Source: Haliscomenobacter sp040401995 (lineage in GTDB: Bacteria > Bacteroidota > Bacteroidia > Chitinophagales > Saprospiraceae). From it: a stretch of 64,000 nucleotides of DNA. Each line of letters opens with the position of its first letter. Position 1 is the first letter of the stretch. Below, piece after piece: positions 52,788 through 62,204 of this stretch. The notes under the pieces were generated by a model. The model did no database searches and was not told the origin of the DNA. It saw only the letters and a list, made by a program, of their open reading frames with translations. The stretch covers positions 1 through 64,000 of the forward strand of contig JBBANM010000014.1 in the NCBI GenBank assembly GCA_040401995.1. The letters run 5' to 3'. The translations under genes and the position numbers were made by a program.

Positions 52788-54008
52788 ATGTTCTTGAATT
52801 TCTTTTTTGCCTTGCGAAAAAATGGCATCCCGGTAAGTCTACATGAATACCTGGCGCTGATGCAGGCATTACAAAAAGACATCGGCACCCACGGCATTGA
52901 CGAATTCTATGCACTGTCTAAAGCTGTATTGGTCAAACAAGAGGGGCATTTGGATCGATTCGATCTCCTTTTTGGCCAATATTTTCGCAATGTCAACGAT
53001 ATTGGGGAAGCACTTCTCCAAGCACAAATTCCCGACGAATGGCTACGGGCCAACTGGCTCAACAATCTTACCGACGAAGAAAAAGCGCAAATTGAAAAAT
53101 TAGGCGGTTTAGACGCCTTGATGGAGCGGCTGAAAACTTTAATGGAAGAACAGAAGAAAACCCACAATGGCGGCAACCGCTGGATTGGAACGGGCGGCAG
53201 TTCTCCATTTGGCTCTGGCGGTTACAATCCCGAAGGCATGCGCATGGGGAACCAATCCGCTGGCAATCGAACCGGTTTGAAAGTGTGGGAAAAACGGGCT
53301 TTTAAAAATCTCGATGATCGAGTAGAGCTGAACACCCGAAACATCAAACTGATTCTCAAACGTTTGCGCATTCTTACCCGTGAGGGCATTCCCAATGAGC
53401 TGGATTTAGACGGTACCATCCGCAAAACTTCCGAGAATGCAGGCTTGTTGGACATTGCTATGCACCCCGCTAAAAAAAATCGGGTTAAAGTGTTGTTATT
53501 GCTGGATATCGGCGGCTCGATGGACGAACACATTTCGCTCTGCGAGCAATTGTTTTCAGCTGCCAAATGGGAATTTAAGCAATTGGAATTTTTCTATTTC
53601 CACAATTGTGTTTACGAATATGTTTGGAAAGACAACCACCGTCGTTTCCAGGAACGGATACCTACCTTAGAATTGCTCCACAAATACAATGGCGACTACA
53701 AATTGATTTTTGTAGGTGATGCAGCCATGTCTACTTATGAGATTTTTTATCGAGGAGGGAGTGTGGAACACCACAATGATGAGCCAGGAATTACCTGGTT
53801 GAGAAGGCTAGAAAATCACTTCAGACACATCGCTTGGATTAATCCGCTTCCGGAATACGAGTGGGATTACTATGAATCCGTAAAAGCCATCCGTACATTT
53901 ACTGGAAATCGAATGTTTCCAATGACCGTAGAGGGTTTAACCCAAGCAATGCGCAGTCTGAAGAACTCCAAGTACAAGTACACCAATGAGGTGTGGGGGG
54001 ATGAGTGA
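52788..54008 (+). CDS. VWA domain-containing CoxE-like protein
   Basis: A 406-residue cytosolic protein. The N-terminal ~190 residues are helical with a glycine-rich insert (HNGGNRWIGTGGSSPFGSGG); residues about 235-400 form a von Willebrand A domain with the metal site LLDIGGSMDEH (DxGGS rather than DxSxS). CoxE-like proteins usually partner a MoxR-type AAA+ ATPase encoded next to them; here the neighbour is lepA, so the partner must be elsewhere. ATG 52788 gives the usual FFFALRKNGIPVSLHEYL opening. Confidence 0.8.
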   Translation: MFLNFFFALRKNGIPVSLHEYLALMQALQKDIGTHGIDEFYALSKAVLVKQEGHLDRFDLLFGQYFRNVNDIGEALLQAQIPDEWLRANWLNNLTDEEKAQIEKLGGLDALMERLKTLMEEQKKTHNGGNRWIGTGGSSPFGSGGYNPEGMRMGNQSAGNRTGLKVWEKRAFKNLDDRVELNTRNIKLILKRLRILTREGIPNELDLDGTIRKTSENAGLLDIAMHPAKKNRVKVLLLLDIGGSMDEHISLCEQLFSAAKWEFKQLEFFYFHNCVYEYVWKDNHRRFQERIPTLELLHKYNGDYKLIFVGDAAMSTYEIFYRGGSVEHHNDEPGITWLRRLENHFRHIAWINPLPEYEWDYYESVKAIRTFTGNRMFPMTVEGLTQAMRSLKNSKYKYTNEVWGDE

Positions 54009-54027
54009 AAGTAGATTTCGTTCCAAA

Positions 54028-54129
54028 TTAGAACGCTCTTCTTCCGCTACGCTGTGTTGCAGTATTCAACACAGAAAGAATTCCGCCGCCGATTACAAAA
54101 GCTACTAGCATAATTACGAGCACCAGCAT
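54028..54129 (-). CDS. Possible 33-residue membrane peptide
   Basis: ATG-to-TAA frame: a hydrophobic helix (MLVLVIMLVAFVIGGGIL) with a polar, basic tail (TATQRSGRRAF). The upstream sequence also lacks stops for about 14 codons, so the start is uncertain. No family. The hairpin CTGTGTTG/CAACACAG falls inside it. The remainder of 54009-54437 shows nothing I can support. Confidence 0.3.
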   Translation of the reverse strand: MLVLVIMLVAFVIGGGILSVLNTATQRSGRRAF

Positions 54130-54437
54130 GACCTTAAGTTTTTTTTCGTTGCCAAAATGGATTTAAAATAACACTAACTGAAATTTATAACTTCAACGTT
54201 CATGGGTAAGTCTACTCCAAATTCGAGGGAGTAGAATATGCTAGTCACATGGGAGGATGACCTTGGAGAGGATATTTTTTTGTTCAACCTACTGATAAAT
54301 ACCAAAAAGATTTTCCTGAATATAGCCTCATCCGAAATCGTTTGTAAAATGCAATTTCTTTTTCGAATAAATACTAGAACTGATCTAATTTTTTTTCCTT
54401 TTTTTCAAGACTTATTTTTGGGTTAACTTTCTCGTTA

Positions 54438-55217
54438 TCAAATTAAACCGTTTGCTAATAACTGCGACACGTTGGGTGATTTGCTTCCACCCAGAGGTTC
54501 GATGGTAATGTTTAGACTTACAGCCTGATCGATATGATTAATTTTTTGAAAGTCAACAACTTTGGGATCAATCAAGCCTAAGCTGATCATTTTTCCACCC
54601 ACATCCGCCCAAATCTGGTATTGCTTGCCATGAGGCGGGGCAGATAGTGCATAAGGATTTAAATAAGCAACTTTTGATTGTGGATTCCAATATACAATGG
54701 CCCGAGCGGAAGGGGAAAGTGCCGACCCCTTAATGTATACGGGCAGCGTTTTTCGATCTTCAATCAAGGCAATAATATCCAACTTCCTGTTGCTATTTTT
54801 ACTTCCTGATTCGCAATATTCAAGGTTTTTCTGCAATTGCAAATTCTCCTTTTTAATAGATTGATAACGCAGGGTCATGATTACACCAAAAATCACATAA
54901 ACTCCCAACAGCAAAATAGAAGCCCAACGCGAAAAAACGCCCGCCAAAGATGTAGTAAATGATGAAGGAGCTGAATTAACACCCGTTTCCAAGGCATCGA
55001 TTTGCTCCAGAATGCTTTTTTTGACTTTAGGCGGCGGCGGCACGGCATACTGCTGTGCATATTGCTCCAAACTAAAACGCATTTCCTCAATTTCTTTTGC
55101 AATCTCAGGGAAAGCATTGGCAAAACGCTCTACTTCCTGATCTTCCTCGAGGGTAGTCAAGCGTAGAACATATTGTTCGAGTAATCCAGAAGCCAGAAAC
55201 TTTTCCTTGTCCATCAT
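54438..55217 (-). CDS. Anti-sigma factor, RskA/anti-sigma-K type
   Basis: A 259-residue membrane protein: an N-terminal zinc-free anti-sigma domain (about 1-75, with EQYVLRLTTLEEDQEVERFA), a membrane helix (about 93-113) and a periplasmic C-terminal domain of RskA type (KGSALSPSARAIVYWNPQ, PPHGKQYQIWADVGGKMISL). It should hold the ECF sigma factor encoded nine bases upstream in check until a periplasmic signal triggers proteolysis. Two Met codons stand at the start. Confidence 0.88.
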   Translation of the reverse strand: MMDKEKFLASGLLEQYVLRLTTLEEDQEVERFANAFPEIAKEIEEMRFSLEQYAQQYAVPPPPKVKKSILEQIDALETGVNSAPSSFTTSLAGVFSRWASILLLGVYVIFGVIMTLRYQSIKKENLQLQKNLEYCESGSKNSNRKLDIIALIEDRKTLPVYIKGSALSPSARAIVYWNPQSKVAYLNPYALSAPPHGKQYQIWADVGGKMISLGLIDPKVVDFQKINHIDQAVSLNITIEPLGGSKSPNVSQLLANGLI

Positions 55218-55226
55218 TTATCCTTC

Positions 55227-55856
55227 CTAGCTAATAAAAATAACCCAATCTACCTGCCAAAATTGGCTTTGAACTTCATCCATCACAATCAACATTGCCC
55301 AAAGAAACCCGATAAAAAAAGGTGCTCCAAAAATTCGCCGCAACTCCCGCAAGGCGATACGCAATCTTGATTTTACTGTTCCCAAAGGCAATCCCAAACT
55401 CTGGGTAATTTCTTCTTGGGTATATCCTTTGAAATATGCCAGATCAATCAACTCTCGATACTTTTCTTCTAACCCATCCACAACCTCGGTCACTCCGATG
55501 TGATCTACTGATAATTCAGCAGTAGGGTGAAGACGCTCTGAAGTCAAGATTTGATCCAGATTATTTACCTGAACTTTTTTTTTATTGCTGGCCGATCGCA
55601 ATTTATCAATCGCAGTATTTCTAGCAATATTAAGCATCCAAGTAAAAATGGAACCTTTGGACGCATCATAAGTCGAGCCATTGCTCCAGATTTTTACAAA
55701 CGAATCTTGAAGCACATCTTCTGCTAATTCTTGCGATTGCACAATTTTCAGGACGATTCCAAACAGGGTAGCGCTATACTGATCGTAGAGCTGTTCAATG
55801 ACCTGTTTGTTTTTTTCCTGTAGCAATTGGGCTATGTGTGTTTCTGATTGCTTCAT
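55227..55856 (-). CDS. ECF RNA polymerase sigma factor (SigK-like)
   Basis: A 209-residue sigma factor. Region 2 (about 25-95: LYDQYSATLFGI, DVLQDSFVKIW, WMLNIARNTAIDKLR) and region 4 (about 120-185: YRELIDLAYFKGYTQEEI, then LPLGTVKSRLRIALREL) are complete. The C-terminal hydrophobic tail after region 4 is unusual in length. It is co-transcribed with its anti-sigma factor and divergent from a fasciclin gene, the same trio as the mycobacterial SigK-RskA-MPT70/83 system. ATG 55856 is the proper start. Confidence 0.9.
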   Translation of the reverse strand: MKQSETHIAQLLQEKNKQVIEQLYDQYSATLFGIVLKIVQSQELAEDVLQDSFVKIWSNGSTYDASKGSIFTWMLNIARNTAIDKLRSASNKKKVQVNNLDQILTSERLHPTAELSVDHIGVTEVVDGLEEKYRELIDLAYFKGYTQEEITQSLGLPLGTVKSRLRIALRELRRIFGAPFFIGFLWAMLIVMDEVQSQFWQVDWVIFIS

Positions 55857-55921
55857 ATCAATGCAAAGAAAGTGATAACTGCGCAAAACCTGCTTTGGTT
55901 GAAACTTTTATTCACCTCTTG

Positions 55922-55951
55922 CAAATGTATCATTATGTTGCTGAAAATCAA
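55922..55951 (-). promoter_or_regulatory. Housekeeping promoter of the sigma/anti-sigma operon
   Basis: Minus strand TTG (55949-55951), 19 bases, TACATTTG (55922-55929): the full primary-sigma consensus of Bacteroidota. Confidence 0.75.
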
Positions 55952-56133
55952 TCTTGGAACAGCATTATACCGGAAAGGTTTAGAGATGCAGGTTATAATT
56001 TGAGCTGGTGTTCTTAAGGAATGTTGATGTGTCGGCAATTGAGCGCAACAGAATTATTTTTTTCGGTACGTGATCCAAATGGAACTTCCCATCGTAGGTA
56101 TGGAAAATTCATTCAACAAAAATCAAGTTCACA

Positions 56134-56733
56134 ATGAAAAAAACAAGCATTTTCGCAATTCTATTCTTCGTAGCACTGCAGGTAAACAGCGCTTTCGCTC
56201 AATGTAACAGTGGAGCCCAACACACTAGCCGTGTTTCTTCCAAACAGATTCAATCCAAAGATTATGGCCACCTACCGGCCAATGTCCTCCCAAACATTGT
56301 GGACATTGCTGTAGGGTCAGCGGATCACACTACTTTGGTAGCTGCTTTGAGTGCTGCTGGATTAGTTGAAACACTAAAAGGAGCTGGTCCTTTCACAGTT
56401 TTTGCACCTACCAATGCAGCTTTCAACAAGTTGCCAAAAGGAACGGTAGAATCTTTGTTAAAGCCGGAAAGCAAAGCTACGTTGACCAAAATTTTGACTT
56501 ACCATGTCATCGCTGGAAATTTTGATTCTAAAACACTAGTCAACGCCATCGAAAACAATGGCGGTAAGGTTACTTTCAAAACCCTCAGCGGCGGTAAATT
56601 AACGGCTAAATTGGACAAAGGCGCGGTCATCTTGGTAGATGAAAAAGGCGGCATATCTAAAATTTCGGCAGTAGACTTGAAAGGAGAAAATGGTTACATC
56701 CATGTCATTGACTCGGTGGTAATGCCTAAATAA
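56134..56733 (+). CDS. Secreted fasciclin-domain protein
   Basis: A 199-residue exported protein with signal peptide (residues 1-22) and one fasciclin (FAS1) domain (about 58-198): the H1 box GPFTVFAPTNAAFNKLP and H2 box NGYIHVIDSVVMP are intact. FAS1 domains mediate adhesion or ligand binding at the cell surface. It is transcribed divergently from the ECF sigma/anti-sigma genes and is their obvious candidate target. Confidence 0.9.
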   Translation: MKKTSIFAILFFVALQVNSAFAQCNSGAQHTSRVSSKQIQSKDYGHLPANVLPNIVDIAVGSADHTTLVAALSAAGLVETLKGAGPFTVFAPTNAAFNKLPKGTVESLLKPESKATLTKILTYHVIAGNFDSKTLVNAIENNGGKVTFKTLSGGKLTAKLDKGAVILVDEKGGISKISAVDLKGENGYIHVIDSVVMPK

Positions 56734-56818
56734 TTGGCATTTGATTATTCAATCTACCTGATTGGTATTTGAAGGAGGGGCGTTTTTCCAACCACTATTT
56801 TGGTTTTGGAAATTCGCC

Positions 56819-57019
56819 CTATTCTTTTTTATGCTTTTTCCTGGATCGGAATTCATATTTCTTCTCCTGAGCAAGGATCGTTGTTTTTATATTATTCACC
56901 CGCTCCTTATCGAATTCTGCCAAGGGATTGAAATCATCGAAATACGAAATCGAATCATACTTCTCCAAAGAAAATAACGCTATTCCAATGCTGTTTTCAA
57001 TTTCCTTCCGCCGTGGCAT
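56819..57019 (-). CDS. Possible small hypothetical protein (66 aa)
   Basis: ATG-to-stop frame with a natural-looking, highly charged composition: IGIALFSLEKYDSISYFDDF, and a Lys/Arg-rich C-terminus. It lies about 100 bases downstream of the pentapeptide gene on the same strand. No family or good ribosome site seen. The rest of 56734-57120 holds nothing else I can support. Confidence 0.4.
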   Translation of the reverse strand: MPRRKEIENSIGIALFSLEKYDSISYFDDFNPLAEFDKERVNNIKTTILAQEKKYEFRSRKKHKKE

Positions 57020-57120
57020 GAAGCTTTGTCAAAACACAGCCGTCTCGTCGTTGGCAAAAGACCTGCGTACAAGCTGACCAATGAGTTTTTTCTGCTAAAA
57101 TTTCGATCCTAGGTTGCACA

Positions 57121-57696
57121 TCAGTCAATCTCAATGTCGTATTTCCGCAATAACCCCGCAACCCCTAACAATGAGAACCTAGCCTTTTTTATTCTATTGA
57201 TTTCTGGATCAATAGAATAATTGGTGGCGGATCGGAAATCAACTTTTTTCAAATTGCTGTTTTCAAATTTCGAATGGGTCAAATCACACGCATCAAAAAC
57301 TGAAAGGGTTAAATCGCAATCGGAAAAATCAACTTCATGAAGACGGGAATGCTGGAACGTGGTGTTTTTCATTTTTGTCCGAAAAAAGGAAGCATGGCTG
57401 AGATTACAATGGTCAAAACTGACGGACAATCCAAACTCATTGCAATTGGAAAAATGCAAACCCAGCATTTTACAATGAATAAATTGCACCTCTCGAAAAG
57501 AAGTGTTGTTTAACTTGACCAGACTAAGATTGCAATCTTCGAAGTTGCAATCGACAAATTTCATGTCTTTGAAGTCGGTGTTTGAAAAATCGCAACTTCT
57601 AAATGTGCAAGCTTCGTATTCCCCGGTTTTTAGCAGGTCGACGGTAAAGTTTCGTTGCTCAAACAGCTGATCAAGGGTGTAAATCTCTTCCATCAT
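57121..57696 (-). CDS. Pentapeptide repeat protein
   Basis: A 191-residue protein consisting almost wholly of A(D/N)LXX-like pentapeptide repeats (for example FRSCDFSNTDFKDMKFVDCN and later HSKFENSNLKKVDF), which stack into a right-handed square beta-helix. Related proteins (Qnr, MfpA) mimic DNA and protect gyrase, but most have unknown roles; no resistance claim can be made. Cys is unusually frequent at repeat positions. The start ATG (57696, with another at 57693) follows a hairpin at 57708-57740. Confidence 0.85.
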   Translation of the reverse strand: MMEEIYTLDQLFEQRNFTVDLLKTGEYEACTFRSCDFSNTDFKDMKFVDCNFEDCNLSLVKLNNTSFREVQFIHCKMLGLHFSNCNEFGLSVSFDHCNLSHASFFRTKMKNTTFQHSRLHEVDFSDCDLTLSVFDACDLTHSKFENSNLKKVDFRSATNYSIDPEINRIKKARFSLLGVAGLLRKYDIEID

Positions 57697-57707
57697 TTTC
57701 TTTTTAA

Positions 57708-57740
57708 ACTGCTTGACCTCAAAAAAAGAAGTCAAGCAGT
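57708..57740 (-). terminator. Hairpin between lipoprotein and pentapeptide genes
   Basis: Minus strand ACTGCTTGAC/GTCAAGCAGT with a T-rich loop. The following T-run is short (TTTAAAAAG), so it may end the upstream lipoprotein transcript only partially or act as an attenuator. Confidence 0.5.
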
Positions 57741-57758
57741 CCGTAAGTTGGATGATAT

Positions 57759-58679
57759 TCAATTCAGCAGCAACATTTTCCAGTTTTTATAATTGGCATG
57801 TTGCTCTTTTCCAGGTAAAAGGATGGCCAATTGCGGCATTACATCGTCTCTTTTTTGGGCAAACCGGGCGTTTTCGCTCAGAAACCACCGATTTAGATCA
57901 TTATCGGCATTGGCGTAACCAAAAGTTTTGATCAACAAATAAATTTCGTTGAGCTCATCTAGCCAAGTTTTCATACTCGCCAACTGTGACAACACAAAAT
58001 AGAGTTGAAGATCTTGTCTGGCAATGATTTGCTCTTTGGCTTTCGCTAAAACAGTTAATGCATTGTCCACTTTTCCATTGCCTGCTAAGTTGGAAATGTT
58101 TTCGTTGTAGTGTTTTCTGATCTCATCAAAAAAGCGGAGTCTGGCGACATCATCGGCGGGTGTCGTTTTCTGTTGGGCCAGTTTTTGTCGCAAAGCCAGC
58201 AAAGCATTGTAAGCCTGTTCGCTGCTAATGAGGCCTTCAATAGCGCCAACTACTGCCTCGTCGCGAGGTTGACGAAATTTGTTATCCGATAAGGCTTTTT
58301 GCGCTAAACCGGCACTTGTACGCGCCTCATCGTAGCGGCCTAGTTTCCATTCGCATAAAGTACGGAGCATCAAAGCAGTGCCCAAAACGCCATCCGATTT
58401 CAAAGGGCCTTCGCTTTTTAAAGCTTTGCCCACCTCAGAATATGCCAATTGGTAATGTAGATCTGGCGACAAAGTACCAACTCCTTGGCTGGTAAAGGTG
58501 TTTGGGTTGGCAGTTTGCAAGTCGACACTGGTGCTTGCGGTGCCAAATGCCAAGGTGTTTTCCATGGTAGCGCCGCGGTTGAAGGCATTTTGGGCGCGAT
58601 CCAGGTGTACAAGATGCGCACAGCCATTCAAAAACAGCAATAGAAAAGCCAATACGGGTGTAAAACGCAGGGTAAACAT
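57759..58679 (-). CDS. Hypothetical lipoprotein (306 aa), partner of the giant repeat protein
   Basis: ATG 58679 gives a signal ending in LLLFLNGCAHLVH, Cys about residue 17. The mature protein is almost all helical, with TPR-like motifs (LCEWKLGRYDEARTSAGLAQ). Located 83 bases downstream of the 1116-residue repeat gene on the same strand, so the pair is probably one operon. Helical scaffolding at the envelope is an inference from fold only. Confidence 0.7.
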   Translation of the reverse strand: MFTLRFTPVLAFLLLFLNGCAHLVHLDRAQNAFNRGATMENTLAFGTASTSVDLQTANPNTFTSQGVGTLSPDLHYQLAYSEVGKALKSEGPLKSDGVLGTALMLRTLCEWKLGRYDEARTSAGLAQKALSDNKFRQPRDEAVVGAIEGLISSEQAYNALLALRQKLAQQKTTPADDVARLRFFDEIRKHYNENISNLAGNGKVDNALTVLAKAKEQIIARQDLQLYFVLSQLASMKTWLDELNEIYLLIKTFGYANADNDLNRWFLSENARFAQKRDDVMPQLAILLPGKEQHANYKNWKMLLLN

Positions 58680-58762
58680 ATTATTGGGTTGTTTGGATGA
58701 CGTCCAAGCAAAAGAATAAGGGTGTCCCACTATTCATACTCCACAATACCCAAAAACTTACG

Positions 58763-61700
58763 CTATGACTCAGGAGACAAAAGATCCAACAAATCTTCGC
58801 CGGAAATTTCTCCTAGGGCAAATTTATCCACGATATCTTGCAACTGCCCAATAGATTTATCGATAGAAGCGGCGCTCAAATCCCATTGATTTACCGTATC
58901 CAAATAATATTCAAGCATGGTGTCTACAATCGGCGGATTAGTCAGCGTACGCTGGGTATTCCGATCCTGCCGAATGAGAAAATTGACCAATTGAAGCGCT
59001 ACATATGTTGCTGTTACCGATGCATTCTCCGGTTTATCAGTTTTTAATTTAGCCAAAAAACCTTTGTCTTCCGCTGCCACTTCCATCATTTCAATGATCA
59101 GCAGGGTTACGAGAATATATGGAGTGCGCCATTGGTTTACCTTTTGATCAAAAGCGATCAGAATGGCGTCGATTACGCGGAAAATAAAGTCATCTTTGAT
59201 CCAATCTGGATTTTCCACCACGCCTTCCAATAGAAACTCAACGATATCCATTACCTGCTCTTCAGTGAAGCGCGGCGTCCAGCGCCCATTGGTACGCTCA
59301 GCAGCAAAGGCCAGCACCATTTGTTGCAGCGCTTCTACCAGCAAATGCCGGAAATGCCCAGGTTGCACCTCAAGCAGGGTGTCCAGATGACCGGCACTTT
59401 GCTCCAGCAAAATACTAAGAATTTCCGGTCCAATATTAGGGTGATCCAATCCCAACAAATGGATAGCCGGCGCCGAGTCCCCGAGAATATCGCGCAAACT
59501 TGGCGTGCCATTGATTAATTCTGGATGTGAAGCAATGGCCATCAAAGCCGCTTCTACCAACTCTTCCACTACATCAGAATAGAAGCCCTTGGAAAAATCA
59601 ATCCCGGCGGCATCAGATAGAATGAGTTCTACCAACGCCAGTCCTTTTGCATCGGGATTCTCAGCTAAAATGACGTCAAAAATATACTCTAAAAGATCAA
59701 TCAGTAATTTAGGCTTATCAACTGCGCCGCCTTCCGATGGAGGAAACACGCTACCTAAAGCCAGATCTAGCACCCGCTCCAAAATAGAACTTTCAACCGT
59801 ATCGCTGGCCCAAGTAATACGCTCCAAGAGTTTTTTACTCCGAGCAACGCCTCGCAAAACAATCTCGAGTACATATTCAAAGGTCTGCGCAGTAAGTCGC
59901 TGACCGGCAGGTACTTTTTGCAATGCGCGTAAAGTCAGATCCAGCACTTCGCGCAGCAAACTGTCTTGCTGTACTTTATCAGTTACCCAAGCTGGGTTTT
60001 GCACTACCTCATCCAATAAAAACTCAAATAAGCTAACCAGTTGCTCGGGGGTAAATCTTGGTTTCCAGCGACCTTCCGGCGGTTCGGCGCCCAGGGCATG
60101 CAAAATCTCGCGTGCGGCAGCAACCGGTAAATATTCCATTTTATCCCTATCCGCCTCAAAGAGCAGCTCGATGTTGTCGGCAGTTTTGATCAGCACCAAA
60201 CGCACGATTTCTGGTAGCAAACCAGGTTGATGGATTCCTGAAGTCAACAAGGCTTCCGCTACCCCGCCAATAATACGCTGCAATGCTTCATCGTCAGACA
60301 CTAATTGCGGATGCTGGGTCAACAAAATGAGCGCTGCTTCAACGATTTCGTCGGCTATTTGGCGGTTAAAACCTTCGGTAAAGTCAATTCCCGTTTGTTT
60401 GGACACCAGTACTTGGATGATCACCAGACCTAGGCGGTTGGGGTATTCAGAAACCACTACATCCATACAGTATTCAAAAAGATCTTGGAAAAGTTTGGCC
60501 TTTTCTACGCCTGCGCCATCAGCTTCATCAAATACCACCGAAAAAATAAGGTCTAAGATTTTATTGAGGATGGTGGTGGTTTGCTCCTCGCTCCCCCATT
60601 GAATTTGGCTCAATACAGCTTTACTCCGCAATACGGTACGCAAGTTGAGCTGAATCAATAATTCTACCACTTCCCAGCCCAACCTTTGTTCTTTAGGAAC
60701 TTGTTCCAAAGCCGTAAAAGTAGCAGTCAATACTTCGTAAAGCAGTGAATCCTGGTTCACCTTATTGGTCACCAAAGCTGGGTTTTTTACCACTTCATCC
60801 AACAAATCAGCGATCAGTTCGGTGATCTGTGACTTGGATAATTGAGGCCGCCAAGCGCCTGTTTTAGGAGGCTTCGCTAAAGCACGAAGGATGTGTTCAA
60901 CCGCCGTTAAAAGCAGATGTTTTGCACTTGTATCTTCTACATCCCATAAACGGTATAAATTGGAAGCCGTAAATTCCAACACCAAACGGATGATTTCTGG
61001 TAGTAAATCAGGGCGCTGAATCCCCGATTCGGCTACTGCTTCGCTTACTCCTGCTATTATTTCTTTGACTCCCTGGTTTTTACTTAAAAGTTCGGGGTAT
61101 TCTGATACAACCGTCAGTGCAGCGCGAACAATTTTATCCAGGGATTCAACGGTGAGTACTTGCTTGAGATTGATGTCGGTGGAACCCTCATCCAAAATAA
61201 TGGACATTAAGGCAATACCGGTCTTATTGATCAAAGTGGATACCGCTTCATTGGTTCCAAACAAGCTTGCTGAAGAAGAAAAAGCGTAATTGCCAGCATT
61301 TTTGATCAAGCTCTGAACCACCATCCGTCCCCAATGAATGGTTACATTCGCATTTTTGGCATCAGGTGCGGAAGTACGTTTCAATACATCGCGCGCTACG
61401 CCTTCGGCCGTTGCTTTGATAAACAGCTGAAATTGCTCATCGCCGGTGATTTCTGCGCTTAACTCGGATAAGCTTTCGGCTGCTCCAATAAAAAGTTGGG
61501 GAATGACTTCCTTGGCCAAGGTTTGCTGAAGATGATCGTTTTCGGCAAAACTAATGTTGTCAAATCCGGATAAAAAATGCTTCAAAGCCTTACCATAGGA
61601 AGAATTCGCATTCAGCGCGCCGGGCACCTGATTGAAGTAATCGATACCTAACTCAACAATGGTTCCTGCTACTAGTTGTAAAGCACTAGGGAAAGGCATT

Positions 61701-62113
61701 TCTCCTTTCTGCCATTGCCGCAATTTCAGCAATGTAACAACATCGTTATTGGTGATGCCAGTATTTTGACTTTGCGTATCATCAGCACCTTTTTGCACCA
61801 GAGCAAACAAAGTGCGGTAATAGTCGAGGTATGTTGCCCGATCTTGATCACTCAGGGTATTGTTCAAGCTTTTATTAAAAAGCGTTTGAAGATGATCGAT
61901 TTGCGTCAAAAAATCTTTACCGCCTTCCTCGCCCGGAGTTTGAAAAAATCGATCTGCCGAAATGATGGTTGGGTTGCCATCAAACCTAGGTAAAGGCAGC
62001 ACTATACTTTTTCCATTGATGCTGTTGGCATAGGCGCGCTGGAAATTCTTCCCAAGTCGGATAGCAGCATTGATGGCAAATACAATCGTTTCAGCGGCTA
62101 GTTGTTGTGCCAT
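58763..62113 (-). CDS. Giant helical protein with a 262-residue repeat (1116 aa)
   Basis: A single reading frame of 1116 residues with no signal peptide or membrane segment. After a unique ~310-residue N-terminus, the body consists of tandem units of exactly 262 residues: WRP at 421, WKP at 683 and WTP at 945, with equally spaced partners GVSEAVAESGIQRPDLLPEI (about 355), GVAEALLTSGIHQPGLLPEI (617) and a more diverged copy at about 879. Each unit is rich in Leu, Val and Glu/Asp and looks like stacked helices, similar in style to HEAT-type solenoids. I recognise no family. It leads a probable operon with a helical lipoprotein. Confidence 0.75.
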   Translation of the reverse strand: MAQQLAAETIVFAINAAIRLGKNFQRAYANSINGKSIVLPLPRFDGNPTIISADRFFQTPGEEGGKDFLTQIDHLQTLFNKSLNNTLSDQDRATYLDYYRTLFALVQKGADDTQSQNTGITNNDVVTLLKLRQWQKGEMPFPSALQLVAGTIVELGIDYFNQVPGALNANSSYGKALKHFLSGFDNISFAENDHLQQTLAKEVIPQLFIGAAESLSELSAEITGDEQFQLFIKATAEGVARDVLKRTSAPDAKNANVTIHWGRMVVQSLIKNAGNYAFSSSASLFGTNEAVSTLINKTGIALMSIILDEGSTDINLKQVLTVESLDKIVRAALTVVSEYPELLSKNQGVKEIIAGVSEAVAESGIQRPDLLPEIIRLVLEFTASNLYRLWDVEDTSAKHLLLTAVEHILRALAKPPKTGAWRPQLSKSQITELIADLLDEVVKNPALVTNKVNQDSLLYEVLTATFTALEQVPKEQRLGWEVVELLIQLNLRTVLRSKAVLSQIQWGSEEQTTTILNKILDLIFSVVFDEADGAGVEKAKLFQDLFEYCMDVVVSEYPNRLGLVIIQVLVSKQTGIDFTEGFNRQIADEIVEAALILLTQHPQLVSDDEALQRIIGGVAEALLTSGIHQPGLLPEIVRLVLIKTADNIELLFEADRDKMEYLPVAAAREILHALGAEPPEGRWKPRFTPEQLVSLFEFLLDEVVQNPAWVTDKVQQDSLLREVLDLTLRALQKVPAGQRLTAQTFEYVLEIVLRGVARSKKLLERITWASDTVESSILERVLDLALGSVFPPSEGGAVDKPKLLIDLLEYIFDVILAENPDAKGLALVELILSDAAGIDFSKGFYSDVVEELVEAALMAIASHPELINGTPSLRDILGDSAPAIHLLGLDHPNIGPEILSILLEQSAGHLDTLLEVQPGHFRHLLVEALQQMVLAFAAERTNGRWTPRFTEEQVMDIVEFLLEGVVENPDWIKDDFIFRVIDAILIAFDQKVNQWRTPYILVTLLIIEMMEVAAEDKGFLAKLKTDKPENASVTATYVALQLVNFLIRQDRNTQRTLTNPPIVDTMLEYYLDTVNQWDLSAASIDKSIGQLQDIVDKFALGEISGEDLLDLLSPES

Positions 62114-62204
62114 TTTTCAAGGTTTAATGTCAATAAAAAAGTACCGGGGCGTTCAATCCTAAGGAACTTATGGATAATAAATTGGCATTTCAGCAACCTG
62201 TCCC

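Noticed and set aside
57121..57696. Quinolone-resistance (Qnr) protein
   Set aside because: Pentapeptide repeats alone do not show gyrase protection; Qnr-specific loops are not recognisable.
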